A stretch of 64,000 nt of DNA from Pseudolachnospira sp051055405 (GCF_051055405.1 NZ_CP167068.1:1364001-1428000), one strand, 5' to 3'. Shown: positions 34,364-43,798, counted from the first letter of the stretch. Made by a program: numbers and translations. Notes: a model not told the origin generated them from the sequence alone.

Positions 34364-35758
34364 ATGGAAAGAGGAAATGCGTGGTTGACATATGGGGAAG
34401 CAGAAGAAGAAGCTGTGTCCATACTAGGCGAAGCTTACCGGAAATTCATCTCCGAAGCAAAGACGGAACGGGAGTGTGTAAAAAAGTGCGTCGAACTGGC
34501 AGAGGCAGCCGGTTATCAAAGCCTGGAAGAATGGATTGCTTCTGGGAAAAAGCTTACTGCCGGGGATAAAATTTATGCCACTTGTATGGGAAAAAGTTTG
34601 GCGTTGTTCCGGTTAGGAACAGAACCGTTAGAGCAGGGCATGAATATTTTGGGGGCGCATATTGATTCCCCAAGACTGGATTTAAAGCAGAATCCTTTAT
34701 ATGAAGATACCGAGCAGGCGCTCCTAGATACCCATTATTACGGCGGCGTAAAGAAATATCAATGGGTAGCCCTTCCGATGGCTCTTCACGGCGTAGTGGC
34801 GAAAAAAGATGGAACTGTGGTGGAACTTGTGATTGGAGAAGACCCGAAAGACCCAGTAGTTGGAATCAGCGATCTTTTGATCCATCTGGCAGGCGATCAG
34901 TTGGAAAAGAAAGCCAGGGTTGTGATTGAAGGCGAAGACCTAAATGTTTTGGTAGGCAGCCGGCCGGTGAAAGGTGGGGAAGACGAGAAAAAAGAAAAAG
35001 AACCGGTGAAAAAGGCGATTCTTGCCATTCTGAAAGAAAAATATGGGATGGAAGAAGAGGACTTTCTATCGGCGGAGATCGAAGTGGTTCCTGCTGGGGA
35101 AGCAAGAGATTTTGGTTTAGACCGGAGTATGATTATGGGTTATGGTCAGGATGACCGTATCTGCGCCTATACGTCTCTCGCAGCGATGTTAGAAGTAGAA
35201 AAGTCCCCCAAAACGGCGGTTTGCTTATTGGTAGATAAAGAAGAGATCGGGAGCGTAGGAGCCACAGGCATGCAGTCTCGGTTCTTTGAGAACACTGTGG
35301 CGGAAATTTTGAATTTAACGGGATCTTATTCCGATTTAAGCCTAAGAAGAGCTTTAGCCCGTTCCCGTATGCTGTCTTCCGATGTCAGCGCCGCCTATGA
35401 CCCTAATTATGCAGGGGCCTTTGAAAAGAAAAATTCTGCTTATCTGGGTCGTGGATTGGTTTTCAACAAATATACGGGAGCCCGTGGAAAATCTGGTTCC
35501 AATGACGCCTCGGCGGAGTACATGGCTACAGTTCGCCGGATCATGGATGAGAACCAAGTCGCATGGCAGACAGCGGAACTTGGAAAAGTTGATCAAGGCG
35601 GTGGAGGAACCATCGCTTACATCACGGCGAATTATGGAATGGAAGTTATCGACAGCGGCGTGGCGCTTCTCAATATGCATGCACCCTGGGAAATTGGAAG
35701 CAAAGCGGATGTATACGAAGCAAAAAAAGGATACGAAGCTTTTTTGAAGGACGCATAA
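34364..35758 (+). CDS. M18-family aminopeptidase
   Basis: Zinc aminopeptidase removing N-terminal, often acidic, residues from peptides; cytoplasmic tetrahedral complex in the family. 464 residues. Metal and catalytic motifs: GAHIDSPRLDLK (first His/Asp), VDKEEIGSVGATGMQ (catalytic Glu pair), the SSDVSAAYDP block, and the last His in LNMHAPWEIGSKAD. The ATG at 34364 follows AGAAAGGTG; a GTG three codons earlier lies inside that site. Confidence 0.92.
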   Translation: MERGNAWLTYGEAEEEAVSILGEAYRKFISEAKTERECVKKCVELAEAAGYQSLEEWIASGKKLTAGDKIYATCMGKSLALFRLGTEPLEQGMNILGAHIDSPRLDLKQNPLYEDTEQALLDTHYYGGVKKYQWVALPMALHGVVAKKDGTVVELVIGEDPKDPVVGISDLLIHLAGDQLEKKARVVIEGEDLNVLVGSRPVKGGEDEKKEKEPVKKAILAILKEKYGMEEEDFLSAEIEVVPAGEARDFGLDRSMIMGYGQDDRICAYTSLAAMLEVEKSPKTAVCLLVDKEEIGSVGATGMQSRFFENTVAEILNLTGSYSDLSLRRALARSRMLSSDVSAAYDPNYAGAFEKKNSAYLGRGLVFNKYTGARGKSGSNDASAEYMATVRRIMDENQVAWQTAELGKVDQGGGGTIAYITANYGMEVIDSGVALLNMHAPWEIGSKADVYEAKKGYEAFLKDA

Positions 35759-35784
35759 TGGCGGAAAAGTAGAAGGAGAATTCC

Positions 35785-37707
35785 ATGCAGAATGGTTTTA
35801 TAAAGACGGCGGCAATTGCGCCGGAAATCCGAGTGGCGGATCCGGTTTTTAACCGAGAGCAGATGGTAGAGCAGATGACAAAGGCAGCGGCCAAGGGCGC
35901 GAAGCTGATTGTATTTCCAGAGCTCTGTTTGTCCGGCTATACCTGCGGCGATCTGTTTTTACAAGAAAAATTATTGACAGAAGGAGAAGAGCAGCTAAGG
36001 ATTTTGGTGGATGCCAGCCGAGATGTGGACGCCCTGGTATTTGCGGGAACGACTTGGCAGGAAAATGGGAAGCTTTACAATGTAATGGCGGCCTTCTGTC
36101 ATGGAGAGCTTTTAGGCGTGATTCCTAAGATTCATTTGCCAAACTATGGGGAATTTTATGAGCACCGCCACTTTACGCCGGGAAATCGTCAGGTGGTGGA
36201 TGTGGAGTTTGTAGATTTGGATGGGAACTCTTCTTGGATTCCCTTTGGAACGGACATCCTGTTCCAGTGTGAGACCATGAAGTCCTTGGTAGTAGGAGCG
36301 GAAGTGTGCGAGGATTTGTGGGCTCCCCAGCCGCCAAGCATTCGTCATGCCCTGGCGGGCGCTACGGTTGTGGTCAATGGAAGTGCCAGCAATGAGGTGG
36401 TTGGAAAGAGCGCTTACCGCAGGAATTTGGTGGTTGGCCAATCGGCCCGACTGTTCTGCGGCTATGTCTATGCGACCAGTGGCCCAGGAGAATCCACCAC
36501 GGATGTGGTATTTAGCGGTCAAAACCTCATTGCGGAAAACGGGACTCTTGTGGCGGAGGCCAAACGATTCCGGAATGGAATCACCTACGGCGTTTTAGAT
36601 GTGGAAAAGTTAGTCGCGGAACGCCGCAGGAATACTTCTTTTGGCCCGATGGAAAATGAGGGCTATGAGCTGGTCGAATTTTCTCTGGATGTGGAGGAAA
36701 CGGTTCTTGGGAAGGTTTCTCCTTCTCCTTTTGTGCCGGCCGATGGAAAAGAGCAGACGGAACGGTTGGAAGAAATTTTGTCGATACAGTCTACGGGATT
36801 GCGGAAACGCCTGGAGCATACTCGTTGCCGTTATGCGGTGATTGGAATTTCCGGCGGCCTGGACTCTACTCTGGCTTTACTGGTGACGGCCCGTGCCTTT
36901 GACAGCCTGGGCCTTCCACGAGAAGGAATTTCGGCTGTGACCATGCCATGTTTTGGCACGACAGACCGCACCTACCAAAATGCCTGCGTGATGTCAAAGG
37001 CAGTTGGGGCGACGTTGCGGGAAATCCCCATTCGGGAAAGCGTGCGCTCCCATTTTAAAGACATCGGACAAGAGGAATCCGTCCACGATGTAACCTATGA
37101 AAACGCGCAGGCGAGAGAGAGGACGCAAGTACTGATGGATGTTGCCAATCAACTGGGCGGCCTGGTGGTTGGAACGGGCGATCTCTCGGAACTAGCTTTG
37201 GGCTGGGCCACTTATAACGGCGACCATATGTCCATGTACGGAGTAAACGGAGGAGTACCCAAAACACTGGTTCGCCATCTTGTGCGTTATTCGGCGGAAA
37301 CATGCGGGGATTCGGCGCTGCAGAAAGCATTGTTGGACGTGCTGGATACGCCGGTGAGCCCGGAATTATTGCCGCCGGAAGAAGGAAAGATTTCGCAGAA
37401 GACAGAAGATCTGGTAGGCCCTTACGAACTGCATGATTTTTTCCTGTACTATGTGCTGCGCTATGGCTTTTCGCCGGAGAAGATCTACCGCTTGGCCAAA
37501 GCAGCTTTTATGGGTGTCTATGAGGACGCGGTCATTCTTCATTGGATGAAAAACTTCTATCGCCGTTTCTTCTCCCAGCAGTTTAAGCGTTCCTGTCTGC
37601 CGGATGGGCCGAAGGTCGGCGCGGTTGCTTTATCGCCGAGAGGAGACTGGCGGATGCCCAGCGACGCATGCAGCCGGATTTGGCTGGATGAAGTGGAGGC
37701 GTTATAG
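35785..37707 (+). CDS. nadE: Glutamine-dependent NAD+ synthetase
   Basis: Last step of NAD synthesis. 640 residues: N-terminal nitrilase-fold glutaminase with the Glu-Lys-Cys triad (FPELCLSGY, PKIHLPNYGEF, GAEVCEDLW), then the synthetase domain with the PP-loop GISGGLDSTLALL and GTGDLSELALGW. RBS GAAGGAGAA. The next gene starts on the base after its stop. Confidence 0.96.
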   Translation: MQNGFIKTAAIAPEIRVADPVFNREQMVEQMTKAAAKGAKLIVFPELCLSGYTCGDLFLQEKLLTEGEEQLRILVDASRDVDALVFAGTTWQENGKLYNVMAAFCHGELLGVIPKIHLPNYGEFYEHRHFTPGNRQVVDVEFVDLDGNSSWIPFGTDILFQCETMKSLVVGAEVCEDLWAPQPPSIRHALAGATVVVNGSASNEVVGKSAYRRNLVVGQSARLFCGYVYATSGPGESTTDVVFSGQNLIAENGTLVAEAKRFRNGITYGVLDVEKLVAERRRNTSFGPMENEGYELVEFSLDVEETVLGKVSPSPFVPADGKEQTERLEEILSIQSTGLRKRLEHTRCRYAVIGISGGLDSTLALLVTARAFDSLGLPREGISAVTMPCFGTTDRTYQNACVMSKAVGATLREIPIRESVRSHFKDIGQEESVHDVTYENAQARERTQVLMDVANQLGGLVVGTGDLSELALGWATYNGDHMSMYGVNGGVPKTLVRHLVRYSAETCGDSALQKALLDVLDTPVSPELLPPEEGKISQKTEDLVGPYELHDFFLYYVLRYGFSPEKIYRLAKAAFMGVYEDAVILHWMKNFYRRFFSQQFKRSCLPDGPKVGAVALSPRGDWRMPSDACSRIWLDEVEAL

Positions 37708-38697
37708 ATGAAGCTTTTGGTCATTGGAAATCAAGAGCGAGCGGAGAAATACCGTCCAAAAAATATTTTTACCGATTCGGTTGAGATGGTGGTCTGCCAG
37801 CGAGATGCTTCGGAGGAAGAGATCCTTTCTGCGGGGGCGGACGCTGATTTTCTGCTGGTGGATGCGATTGTAACTGTCAGCCGCAGTTTGATGGAAAAGA
37901 TGCCCAACCTAAAATTGATTCACTCGGAAGGGGTGGCGTACCATGGGATCGACCAGGAGGCGGCGCGGGAGAGAGGAATTTATGTCTGCAATTGCCAGGG
38001 CGTCAATGCAGGTGCAGTGGCGGAGCAGACGATACTTTTGATGCTGGGCCTTCTTCGAAATGTGGCGCCTGGAGACCGGGCAGTTCGGGAAGGGCGGCAA
38101 ATCGAGGTCAAAGAGCGGAGTATGGTGGAGGGAATTCGGGAACTTCCGGACTGCGCTGTGGGATTGATTGGATTTGGCGCCATTGGCAAAGCGACGGCCC
38201 GCCTGCTGAAAGCATTTGGCTGTCCGGTATATTATTATAGCTCCCATCGTGCGGAACCCAAAGAAGAGCAGGAATATGGCGTGATTTGGATGGAGAAAGA
38301 AGAACTTCTTGCTTCCTGCGATATCATAAGCCTGCATGTGCCGGTAACACCGGATACCATGGGTATGGTGGGGCATGATTTTTTGAAGAAGATGAAACCG
38401 TCCGCCTATTTGATCAATACTTCCCGCGGGGAACTGATGGACCATGAAGCGTTGAGAGACGCCCTGATGAATGAGACGATCGCGGGAGCTGGACTGGATA
38501 CCTTGTATCCGGAGCCGGTCTCTGCGGACAATAAAATCGCTTCTTTGCCGGAGACTTGTCCAGGGAGAGTGCTGTTGTCCCCTCATATTGGCGGGATTAC
38601 AACTGGGACATTTACACGGGCGCATCGGATGGTATGGGAAAATTTGGAGCGCATAGCGGCTGGAAAAAAGCCGGAGCGAATCGTAAATGGACTGTAA
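37708..38697 (+). CDS. D-isomer-specific 2-hydroxyacid dehydrogenase
   Basis: 329-residue NAD(P)-dependent oxidoreductase. The Rossmann motif GLIGFGAIGKATARLL is followed by SLHVPVTPDT, the catalytic Arg in NTSRGELMD, and the His in LSPHIGG; the substrate domain has HSEGVAYHGID. Phosphoglycerate-dehydrogenase-like in length and layout, but the substrate is not clear. Directly abuts nadE. Confidence 0.9.
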   Translation: MKLLVIGNQERAEKYRPKNIFTDSVEMVVCQRDASEEEILSAGADADFLLVDAIVTVSRSLMEKMPNLKLIHSEGVAYHGIDQEAARERGIYVCNCQGVNAGAVAEQTILLMLGLLRNVAPGDRAVREGRQIEVKERSMVEGIRELPDCAVGLIGFGAIGKATARLLKAFGCPVYYYSSHRAEPKEEQEYGVIWMEKEELLASCDIISLHVPVTPDTMGMVGHDFLKKMKPSAYLINTSRGELMDHEALRDALMNETIAGAGLDTLYPEPVSADNKIASLPETCPGRVLLSPHIGGITTGTFTRAHRMVWENLERIAAGKKPERIVNGL

Positions 38698-38732
38698 AAG
38701 GATTTTGTTTTGCGAAATTTCCTATGGAAGAA

Positions 38733-38780
38733 TAAAATAGGCTGGCCTCTCGGATTGGAGGGGCCAGCCTATTTTATTTT
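38733..38780. terminator. Bidirectional terminator
   Basis: TAAAATAGGCTGGCC (38733-38747) pairs with GGCCAGCCTATTTTA (38762-38776), a perfect 15-bp stem between convergent genes, T-rich on both outer sides. It ends the dehydrogenase transcript and the minus-strand vanG-like operon. Confidence 0.93.
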
Positions 38781-39199
38781 GCTTTATCAAGAGCGCTGGT
38801 GATTGCCTGAAGCAGAGCAGACGAAGTGTATTTTTGGCTATCTGGGAATACAATGTTATCCGTACTCTGGTTTGCCAAAATTTGATCTGCCAGATCTTCA
38901 ATCGCAGGTTCCATTAATGGATACATGGTGGTCACACTGTCGCTGAGGTTGACAAGGCGAATGGAGTTGATGTGGTCGGCGTCTACGGTTACTTCTACGT
39001 CTACCGTCTGACTTCCAACGGTTAGAGCGCTGGTGTAGACTCCAGGCGTATAAACGCCGCCGCTTGCCGGTGAGTCGTCATTACTCGGTGAAAACATATG
39101 TATCAGTAGAAAAATTAAAAGAATACCGAGCGCTACGAAGATAATCGTATAAATGATTTCCTTCAGACGAAATACCATAATCTTTGTTGTTTTACCCAT
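38774..39199 (-). CDS. Membrane-anchored FMN-binding-domain-like protein
   Basis: 141 residues: basic N-terminus, one membrane helix (about 15-35), then an extracellular domain resembling FMN-binding/RnfG-type domains (GVYTSALTVGSQTVDVEV, then DLADQILANQS and SSALLQAITSALDKA). The usual SGATxTS flavinylation motif is replaced by DSQKYTSS, so covalent FMN is unlikely. It lies 36 bases after the racemase gene and is the last gene of the vanG-like operon, where a D,D-peptidase would be expected. Confidence 0.65.
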   Translation of the reverse strand: MGKTTKIMVFRLKEIIYTIIFVALGILLIFLLIHMFSPSNDDSPASGGVYTPGVYTSALTVGSQTVDVEVTVDADHINSIRLVNLSDSVTTMYPLMEPAIEDLADQILANQSTDNIVFPDSQKYTSSALLQAITSALDKAK

Positions 39200-39235
39200 G
39201 AACGTCCCTCCCCTGGGATTTTTTGTATATTCTAT

Positions 39236-40375
39236 TCAGGCGTTGGGACAATTATGACAAGTGATCGTTCGTGGAAGGCGGCTTCCAAGTCGGCTTAAAA
39301 TTTCATTGGAGATGGTGCCGGCTTTCTCGGCGACCTGAGCTGCTGTGATGGCTTTTCCGCCAGATGTGCCGATGAAGACCGCTTCATCACCGGGGACAGC
39401 CTTTGGAATCAAAGAGACATCCAACAAAAGCTGATCCATACAGATTCTGCCTACGATGGGCGCCGTTTTTCCGCGGATCAGAGCGCTGCCCTTTCCAGAA
39501 AGCTCCCTTGGAATCCCATCGGCATAACCGATAGAGACGACGGCCAGAGTGGTTTCCTGTTTGGCTGTGTAGGCCAGGCCGTATCCAGCGGATTCTCCGG
39601 CGTGGAGTGATTTGAGGCTTTCCACCCGGGCTTTCAGGGAAAGTACTGGACGGGGGGAAAAGGGCGCTAACGTATGATCGTCCGGCTGGCTCAGCGCTCC
39701 GTAAAGCGCGAGACCTGGCCGGGCATAGTCAAAGGAAAGGTGCGGATAATTTAGAATTCCGTAGCTTCCCTGCAGATGGCAGGCAAAAGGACGGTTACTT
39801 TTTCCACGAATACAGCGGGCTACTGTCTGAAATCGTTGGATTTGCCGGTGGGTAAACAGGATATCGGCTTCTTTGGGGCTATCCGGCACGCACAGATGCG
39901 AAAAAAGTCCGGTGATTTTCAGATGAGGAAGATTCCAGATGGAGAGAATACGATCCAGATTTTCACTGCGTTCTCCGAGACGGCGCATTCCAGTGTCGAT
40001 TCCAACATGGACGGAGAGCTCTTTTCCAAAACGGCTGATTTCCAGCCCATAGGAAGCGTCGACGACAGTCTGTGTCAGATGATAATGATAGAGTTCCTCA
40101 AATTGTTCTGGATGCGTGTAGCCAAGTACCAGAATTTCTCCGGGAATCCCAGCCTCTCGAAGCTGTATGCCTTCCTCTGCGGAGGCTACGCAAAAATGTG
40201 TGATATTTTGCTGGGAAAGTGTTCGTGCAATGGGGATAGCGCCGTGACCGTAAGCATTTGCTTTTACCGCAGGCATCAAGGCGCAGGAAGACGGAAGGAT
40301 TGCTTGGAGCTGGGAGAGATTGCTTTTTAAGGAATCCAGATTCAGTTCAATCCAGGCGCGCCCTTTTTCGTACAT
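39236..40375 (-). CDS. vanT: VanT-type alanine/serine racemase domain (separate gene)
   Basis: 379-residue PLP racemase. PLP lysine in PAVKANAYGHG near residue 39; catalytic Tyr in SAGYGLAYTA; VGIDTGMRRLG and VGRICMDQ also present. The segment HLQGSYGILNYPHLSFDYARPG is typical of VanT serine racemases rather than housekeeping Alr. In VanT this domain is fused behind a membrane acyltransferase-like domain; here that domain is the preceding gene, in another frame and overlapping by 29 bases. AAAGGA sits 9 bases before the ATG, so independent initiation is plausible. Alternative: plain alr. Confidence 0.85.
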   Translation of the reverse strand: MYEKGRAWIELNLDSLKSNLSQLQAILPSSCALMPAVKANAYGHGAIPIARTLSQQNITHFCVASAEEGIQLREAGIPGEILVLGYTHPEQFEELYHYHLTQTVVDASYGLEISRFGKELSVHVGIDTGMRRLGERSENLDRILSIWNLPHLKITGLFSHLCVPDSPKEADILFTHRQIQRFQTVARCIRGKSNRPFACHLQGSYGILNYPHLSFDYARPGLALYGALSQPDDHTLAPFSPRPVLSLKARVESLKSLHAGESAGYGLAYTAKQETTLAVVSIGYADGIPRELSGKGSALIRGKTAPIVGRICMDQLLLDVSLIPKAVPGDEAVFIGTSGGKAITAAQVAEKAGTISNEILSRLGSRLPRTITCHNCPNA

Positions 40376-41384
40376 GGTTTATTTCCTTTCTTTTGAAAAG
40401 CCAGATCATAGGGATGGCAGACACGGCGGATACGATGGTTACGGTCAAAAAATGAACCAGGGAATTGCCAACAAAAATGTCGGCTGCACTGGTTTGCTTT
40501 GCGACGCCGCGTACGGCTACGATGACCAGAGGATGGATAAGGTACATCCAGGACGAGGCAGTCCGAAAGCTTTTTGGAACTTGTCCTGGAATGGAGCGGA
40601 CGAACTCAAAAAGATAGATCGAGCAAGGTATTAGAGACAGATACATACTGTTGTGCCGCTGCCATTTGAGACGGTAGGTGACAAATCCTTCGACGAGCAG
40701 AAGGAAAAGAAATAGGAAAAGCGCTGGCAGCGTATCAGAGACCCTGCGGCGCGGAGTCCGTTCCTTCTGCCTCATTCCCAAATAGAGAAACAACGGAACA
40801 TAAAAGAGTCCATTTCTGGTATAGGTGCTGACGGCAAACACTCCGTAGTAGAACGCCCGCAGAGGAGGAAGAGATTCCACAAGTCCGAAATAACTGTCCC
40901 CCAGCAAACCGATGAGGTATAAAATTACAACACAGACGCCGGTCTGCTTTATCCCCAGCTTTTTGACCAGAAGGCAGAGAATGAGACAACCGGTAATGAG
41001 AGCGGGAAAATACCATAAGTGATAAAATGTACCGTCAAAAATAAGGTCCTGGACAATGGCCCAAGGAGATGTTGGAAGATTTTTGGCATACAGCCGTACA
41101 GGGAGATAAACAAGGATAGCGATTCCATATAAGATGCCGATTCGCCGGAGATATCGGAATAGGCGGGCAGAATCGATAACGTCCCCTTTCTCAGAGGGCG
41201 CGAGGACAAAATAACCGGTGGTCATCAGGAAAAAGGGTACGGCCACGCGGGCAAGGCAGTAGGAAAATAGGTAATCGATATCCGGATTCCATGCGGAGAA
41301 TGGCCCGATATGAATCGCAATGACCAAAATAGCAGCCACGATGCGAAACCCATCAATGCCCGCAAAATTTTTGCTATTTGCCAT
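40347..41384 (-). CDS. VanT membrane domain (acyltransferase-3-like), split from racemase
   Basis: 345 residues with about ten hydrophobic segments. GIDGFRIVAAILVIAIH at the N-terminus, the Arg in LARVAVPFFLMTTGYF and the late WMYLIHPLVIV helix match the membrane half of VanT, probably a serine permease-like module. The ATG at 41384 follows GGAGG by 7 bases; an earlier in-frame TTG overlapping the ligase stop is less likely. The last residues RKRARLD read, in the other frame, into KGRAWIELNLD of the racemase, as if one base separated a single VanT protein. Confidence 0.85.
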   Translation of the reverse strand: MANSKNFAGIDGFRIVAAILVIAIHIGPFSAWNPDIDYLFSYCLARVAVPFFLMTTGYFVLAPSEKGDVIDSARLFRYLRRIGILYGIAILVYLPVRLYAKNLPTSPWAIVQDLIFDGTFYHLWYFPALITGCLILCLLVKKLGIKQTGVCVVILYLIGLLGDSYFGLVESLPPLRAFYYGVFAVSTYTRNGLFYVPLFLYLGMRQKERTPRRRVSDTLPALFLFLFLLLVEGFVTYRLKWQRHNSMYLSLIPCSIYLFEFVRSIPGQVPKSFRTASSWMYLIHPLVIVAVRGVAKQTSAADIFVGNSLVHFLTVTIVSAVSAIPMIWLFKRKEINHVRKRARLD

Positions 41385-41413
41385 AGGGATTCCTCCATTG
41401 ATTTGGTCCGAAT

Positions 41414-42505
41414 TCAATGGTTTTCATGGCCTAACCTCATGTTCAGTATGGTTTCAATTAGCTTGGGGAAAGGAATACCGGCGGCCTCCATCATGCGGGG
41501 ATAGCGGCTGTGGGCAGTAAATCCAGGGATGGTATTGACTTCGTTAAATACCAGGTCTCCGTTCGGCGTCAAAAAGAAATCGATGCGCGCAAAGACCCGG
41601 CAACCGAAGGCACGATAGAGCTTGGTGGCTGTTTCTTGAATCATGTGGGCTTGGGAATCGGGGATTCGAGCGGGGACATGGATTTTGGCGGTAGCTAGGG
41701 AATACTTTTCCGTATAGTCAAAAAAGCCTTCAGAGAGCTCGATCTCATCGACAGAACCCACCGTCAGTTCGTTATCGCCTAAAACGGCGCATCCAACTTC
41801 AAATCCATCGATAGCTTCTTCCAAAAGGACCTGAGAGTCCTGGTTTAGGGCGTATTTTACAGCAGATATCAAGCGGTCTTTCGCATAGACTTTGGTGATG
41901 CCGAAAGAAGAGCCGGAACGTACTGGCTTGACGAAGAGGGGATATCCCAGACGCGTGGCGGCTGCTTGAAGTTCTTTTTCTTCCCATGACGAATCCACGA
42001 GAACCGAATCCGGGACACGGACATGGGCCGCCGATGCTACCTGGTGCGCCATCGCCTTATCCATGCAAAGCGCGGAGCTGAGCGTGCCGCAGCCGATAAT
42101 GGGAATGTTGGCCAATTCTAAAACTCCCTGAATCGTACCATCTTCTCCGTTTTTTCCGTGAAGAACAGGGAAGGCAGCGTCTAAAGAGATGGAATGAAGA
42201 GGATATTCTGCACCATAGACCAGACCGTGAAGCGTTCGGTCCGGAGAAGGGAAACAAGGAAGGCAGCAGGAAGAATCCAGCCAAGTATCTGTGAGCAATC
42301 GCTGAAAGTCTCCCTGAAAAAAGAACCATCGGCCGTCTTTGGCAATGCCAATGGGAAAAACTTCATACTGCGCCGAATCGATGGAAGTAAGAATGGCATA
42401 GGCAGATTGGAGGGATACCTCATATTCCGAAGAGCATCCTCCAAAGAAAAGAGCAATTTTTTTTCGTATCTTTTTTGATAGGGACGTATTGTTTTGTAAA
42501 TTCAT
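41414..42505 (-). CDS. vanG: VanG-type D-alanine:D-serine ligase
   Basis: ATP-grasp ligase of 363 residues making a cell-wall dipeptide. GGCSSEYEVSLQSAYA, PVLHGKNGEDGTIQG, GCGTLSSALCMDKAMAH and FNEVNTIPGFTAHSRYP match VanG closely. The omega-loop reads FFDYTEKYSLAT; the EKY form is that of D-Ala:D-Ser ligases rather than Ddl. The ATG at 42505, 7 bases after AGGAGG, is preferred over a start at 42586 inside a hairpin. D-Ser termini lower vancomycin affinity, but no resistance can be inferred from this gene alone. Confidence 0.9.
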   Translation of the reverse strand: MNLQNNTSLSKKIRKKIALFFGGCSSEYEVSLQSAYAILTSIDSAQYEVFPIGIAKDGRWFFFQGDFQRLLTDTWLDSSCCLPCFPSPDRTLHGLVYGAEYPLHSISLDAAFPVLHGKNGEDGTIQGVLELANIPIIGCGTLSSALCMDKAMAHQVASAAHVRVPDSVLVDSSWEEKELQAAATRLGYPLFVKPVRSGSSFGITKVYAKDRLISAVKYALNQDSQVLLEEAIDGFEVGCAVLGDNELTVGSVDEIELSEGFFDYTEKYSLATAKIHVPARIPDSQAHMIQETATKLYRAFGCRVFARIDFFLTPNGDLVFNEVNTIPGFTAHSRYPRMMEAAGIPFPKLIETILNMRLGHENH

Positions 42506-42555
42506 CTGTTTTCCTCCTAAAACTGACATGACGCTGTCCGGGGCATTTATCGTAA

Positions 42556-42594
42556 AATCCCCCTTGCCTTTTATTGTAAAAGACAAGGGGGATT
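42556..42594 (-). terminator. Hairpin between vanS and vanG
   Basis: AATCCCCCTTG (42556-42566) and CAAGGGGGATT (42584-42594) pair perfectly, with an inner CTTTTA/TAAAAG helix, followed on the minus strand by TTTTACG. It could end the regulatory transcript or attenuate readthrough into vanG. Confidence 0.65.
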
Positions 42595-42655
42595 CCTGGG
42601 TTAATATTCCATTGGAGTTTTCCTAAGAAATGGTTAAGGAACTGTGACAATTATC

Positions 42656-43798
42656 CTACCCTTCTAAAGGCAATGCGATTCGGAAGGTAGTCAGCCCATT
42701 TTGGCTCTCTGCGCTGATCGTACCGCCATGGAGCGTGACGATCTCTTTGGCGATGGCAAGCCCTAAGCCGGCGCCGCCGGTATTGGTAGTTCGAGCGTCG
42801 TCAAGGCGGAAAAACTTCTCAAAGAGAGAATTCAACTTTTGTGCCGGAATGGTCTTTCCTTTATTACAGAAGGTAATGACCGCCTGATCTCCGATACTTT
42901 TTGCCCAAACTTCCACCGGCGTGCCGGGATAACTGTAGGCCACGGCATTTTTCAGAATATTGTTGAATACGCGCGCTAACTTTTCCGGGTCTCCATAGAG
43001 CATTAGGTTGTCCTCCACATGCAAATCAGCGGTATTGTCATGGGCATGCAGAATCGGGTAAAATTCGTCAGTCATCTGGATCAGCATATAGGATAAATCG
43101 ATGGTTTCCTTTTCCAAAAGAATCTGCTGCAAGTTGTACCTTGTAATTTCAAAGAACTCATTGATCAGCTTTTCCAATCGAATCGCTTTGTCCAGCGTGA
43201 TATGGACGTACTTGCCCCGCTGTTCTGGCGGCATATCCGGCGCTTCATCGAGAAGGCTCAGATAGCCAATAATGGAGGTGAGAGGAGTCTTCAAATCATG
43301 AGCCAGATAAGTAATCAGATCGTTTTTGCGGCTGTTTTCTTCCCGTAGAACTTGTTCATGGCGCTGCATTTCTGATTTTAGTTGAATCATCTGCGTCGCT
43401 ACCGCGGCATATTCGGTAGGAAAAACATCGGTGGAATCCAGATCATGATTCATGAAAGCCTGAATCATAGACCCAGTCCGGGCAATGGAAGTCCGTACCT
43501 GCGAGCGGGTAATGAGATGGGAAATACCATAGACCACAAGGATAAGGAGGGGACCAAATAGAAGAAGAGCGTCTTTTAAAAAGGACTTGAACGCGGGCCA
43601 ACGGAATTTTTCGATTTCGATCATTTTGCCGGTGGCGGGGTCTGGGAGCCAGGCAATATCGAGGAAACGGTTGCGGAACCACTCCATAAAGACTCCGTTC
43701 CAGAGCATATCCACAAAAATATAGAACAAATAGCAAAATACCATGCCGCCGAGGAATAAAAGGGCTATATGCCCCGCGGATTTTAGTTTAGCCTTCAA
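42656..43798 (-). CDS. vanS: VanS-type sensor histidine kinase
   Basis: About 380 residues: two membrane segments bracketing a short external part, then HAMP-like linker, HisKA with YLAHDLKTPLTSIIGYLSLLDEAPDMP (phosphorylated His in AHDLKTPL), and HATPase with NILKNAV, FEKFFRLDDA and GGAGLGLAIAKEI. This is the VanS signature. A TTG at 43798 overlapping the vanR stop by 11 bases is favoured (then KAKLKSAGH); a start at 43846 would lie deep inside vanR. Probably senses glycopeptide or wall stress. Confidence 0.88.
   Translation of the reverse strand: MKAKLKSAGHIALLFLGGMVFCYLFYIFVDMLWNGVFMEWFRNRFLDIAWLPDPATGKMIEIEKFRWPAFKSFLKDALLLFGPLLILVVYGISHLITRSQVRTSIARTGSMIQAFMNHDLDSTDVFPTEYAAVATQMIQLKSEMQRHEQVLREENSRKNDLITYLAHDLKTPLTSIIGYLSLLDEAPDMPPEQRGKYVHITLDKAIRLEKLINEFFEITRYNLQQILLEKETIDLSYMLIQMTDEFYPILHAHDNTADLHVEDNLMLYGDPEKLARVFNNILKNAVAYSYPGTPVEVWAKSIGDQAVITFCNKGKTIPAQKLNSLFEKFFRLDDARTTNTGGAGLGLAIAKEIVTLHGGTISAESQNGLTTFRIALPLEG

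Noticed and set aside
39236..40375. Calling the racemase a stand-alone housekeeping alr
   Set aside because: Its VanT-like active-site segment, overlap with a VanT-type membrane gene and place after a VanG-type ligase favour the VanT reading, although Alr activity cannot be excluded.
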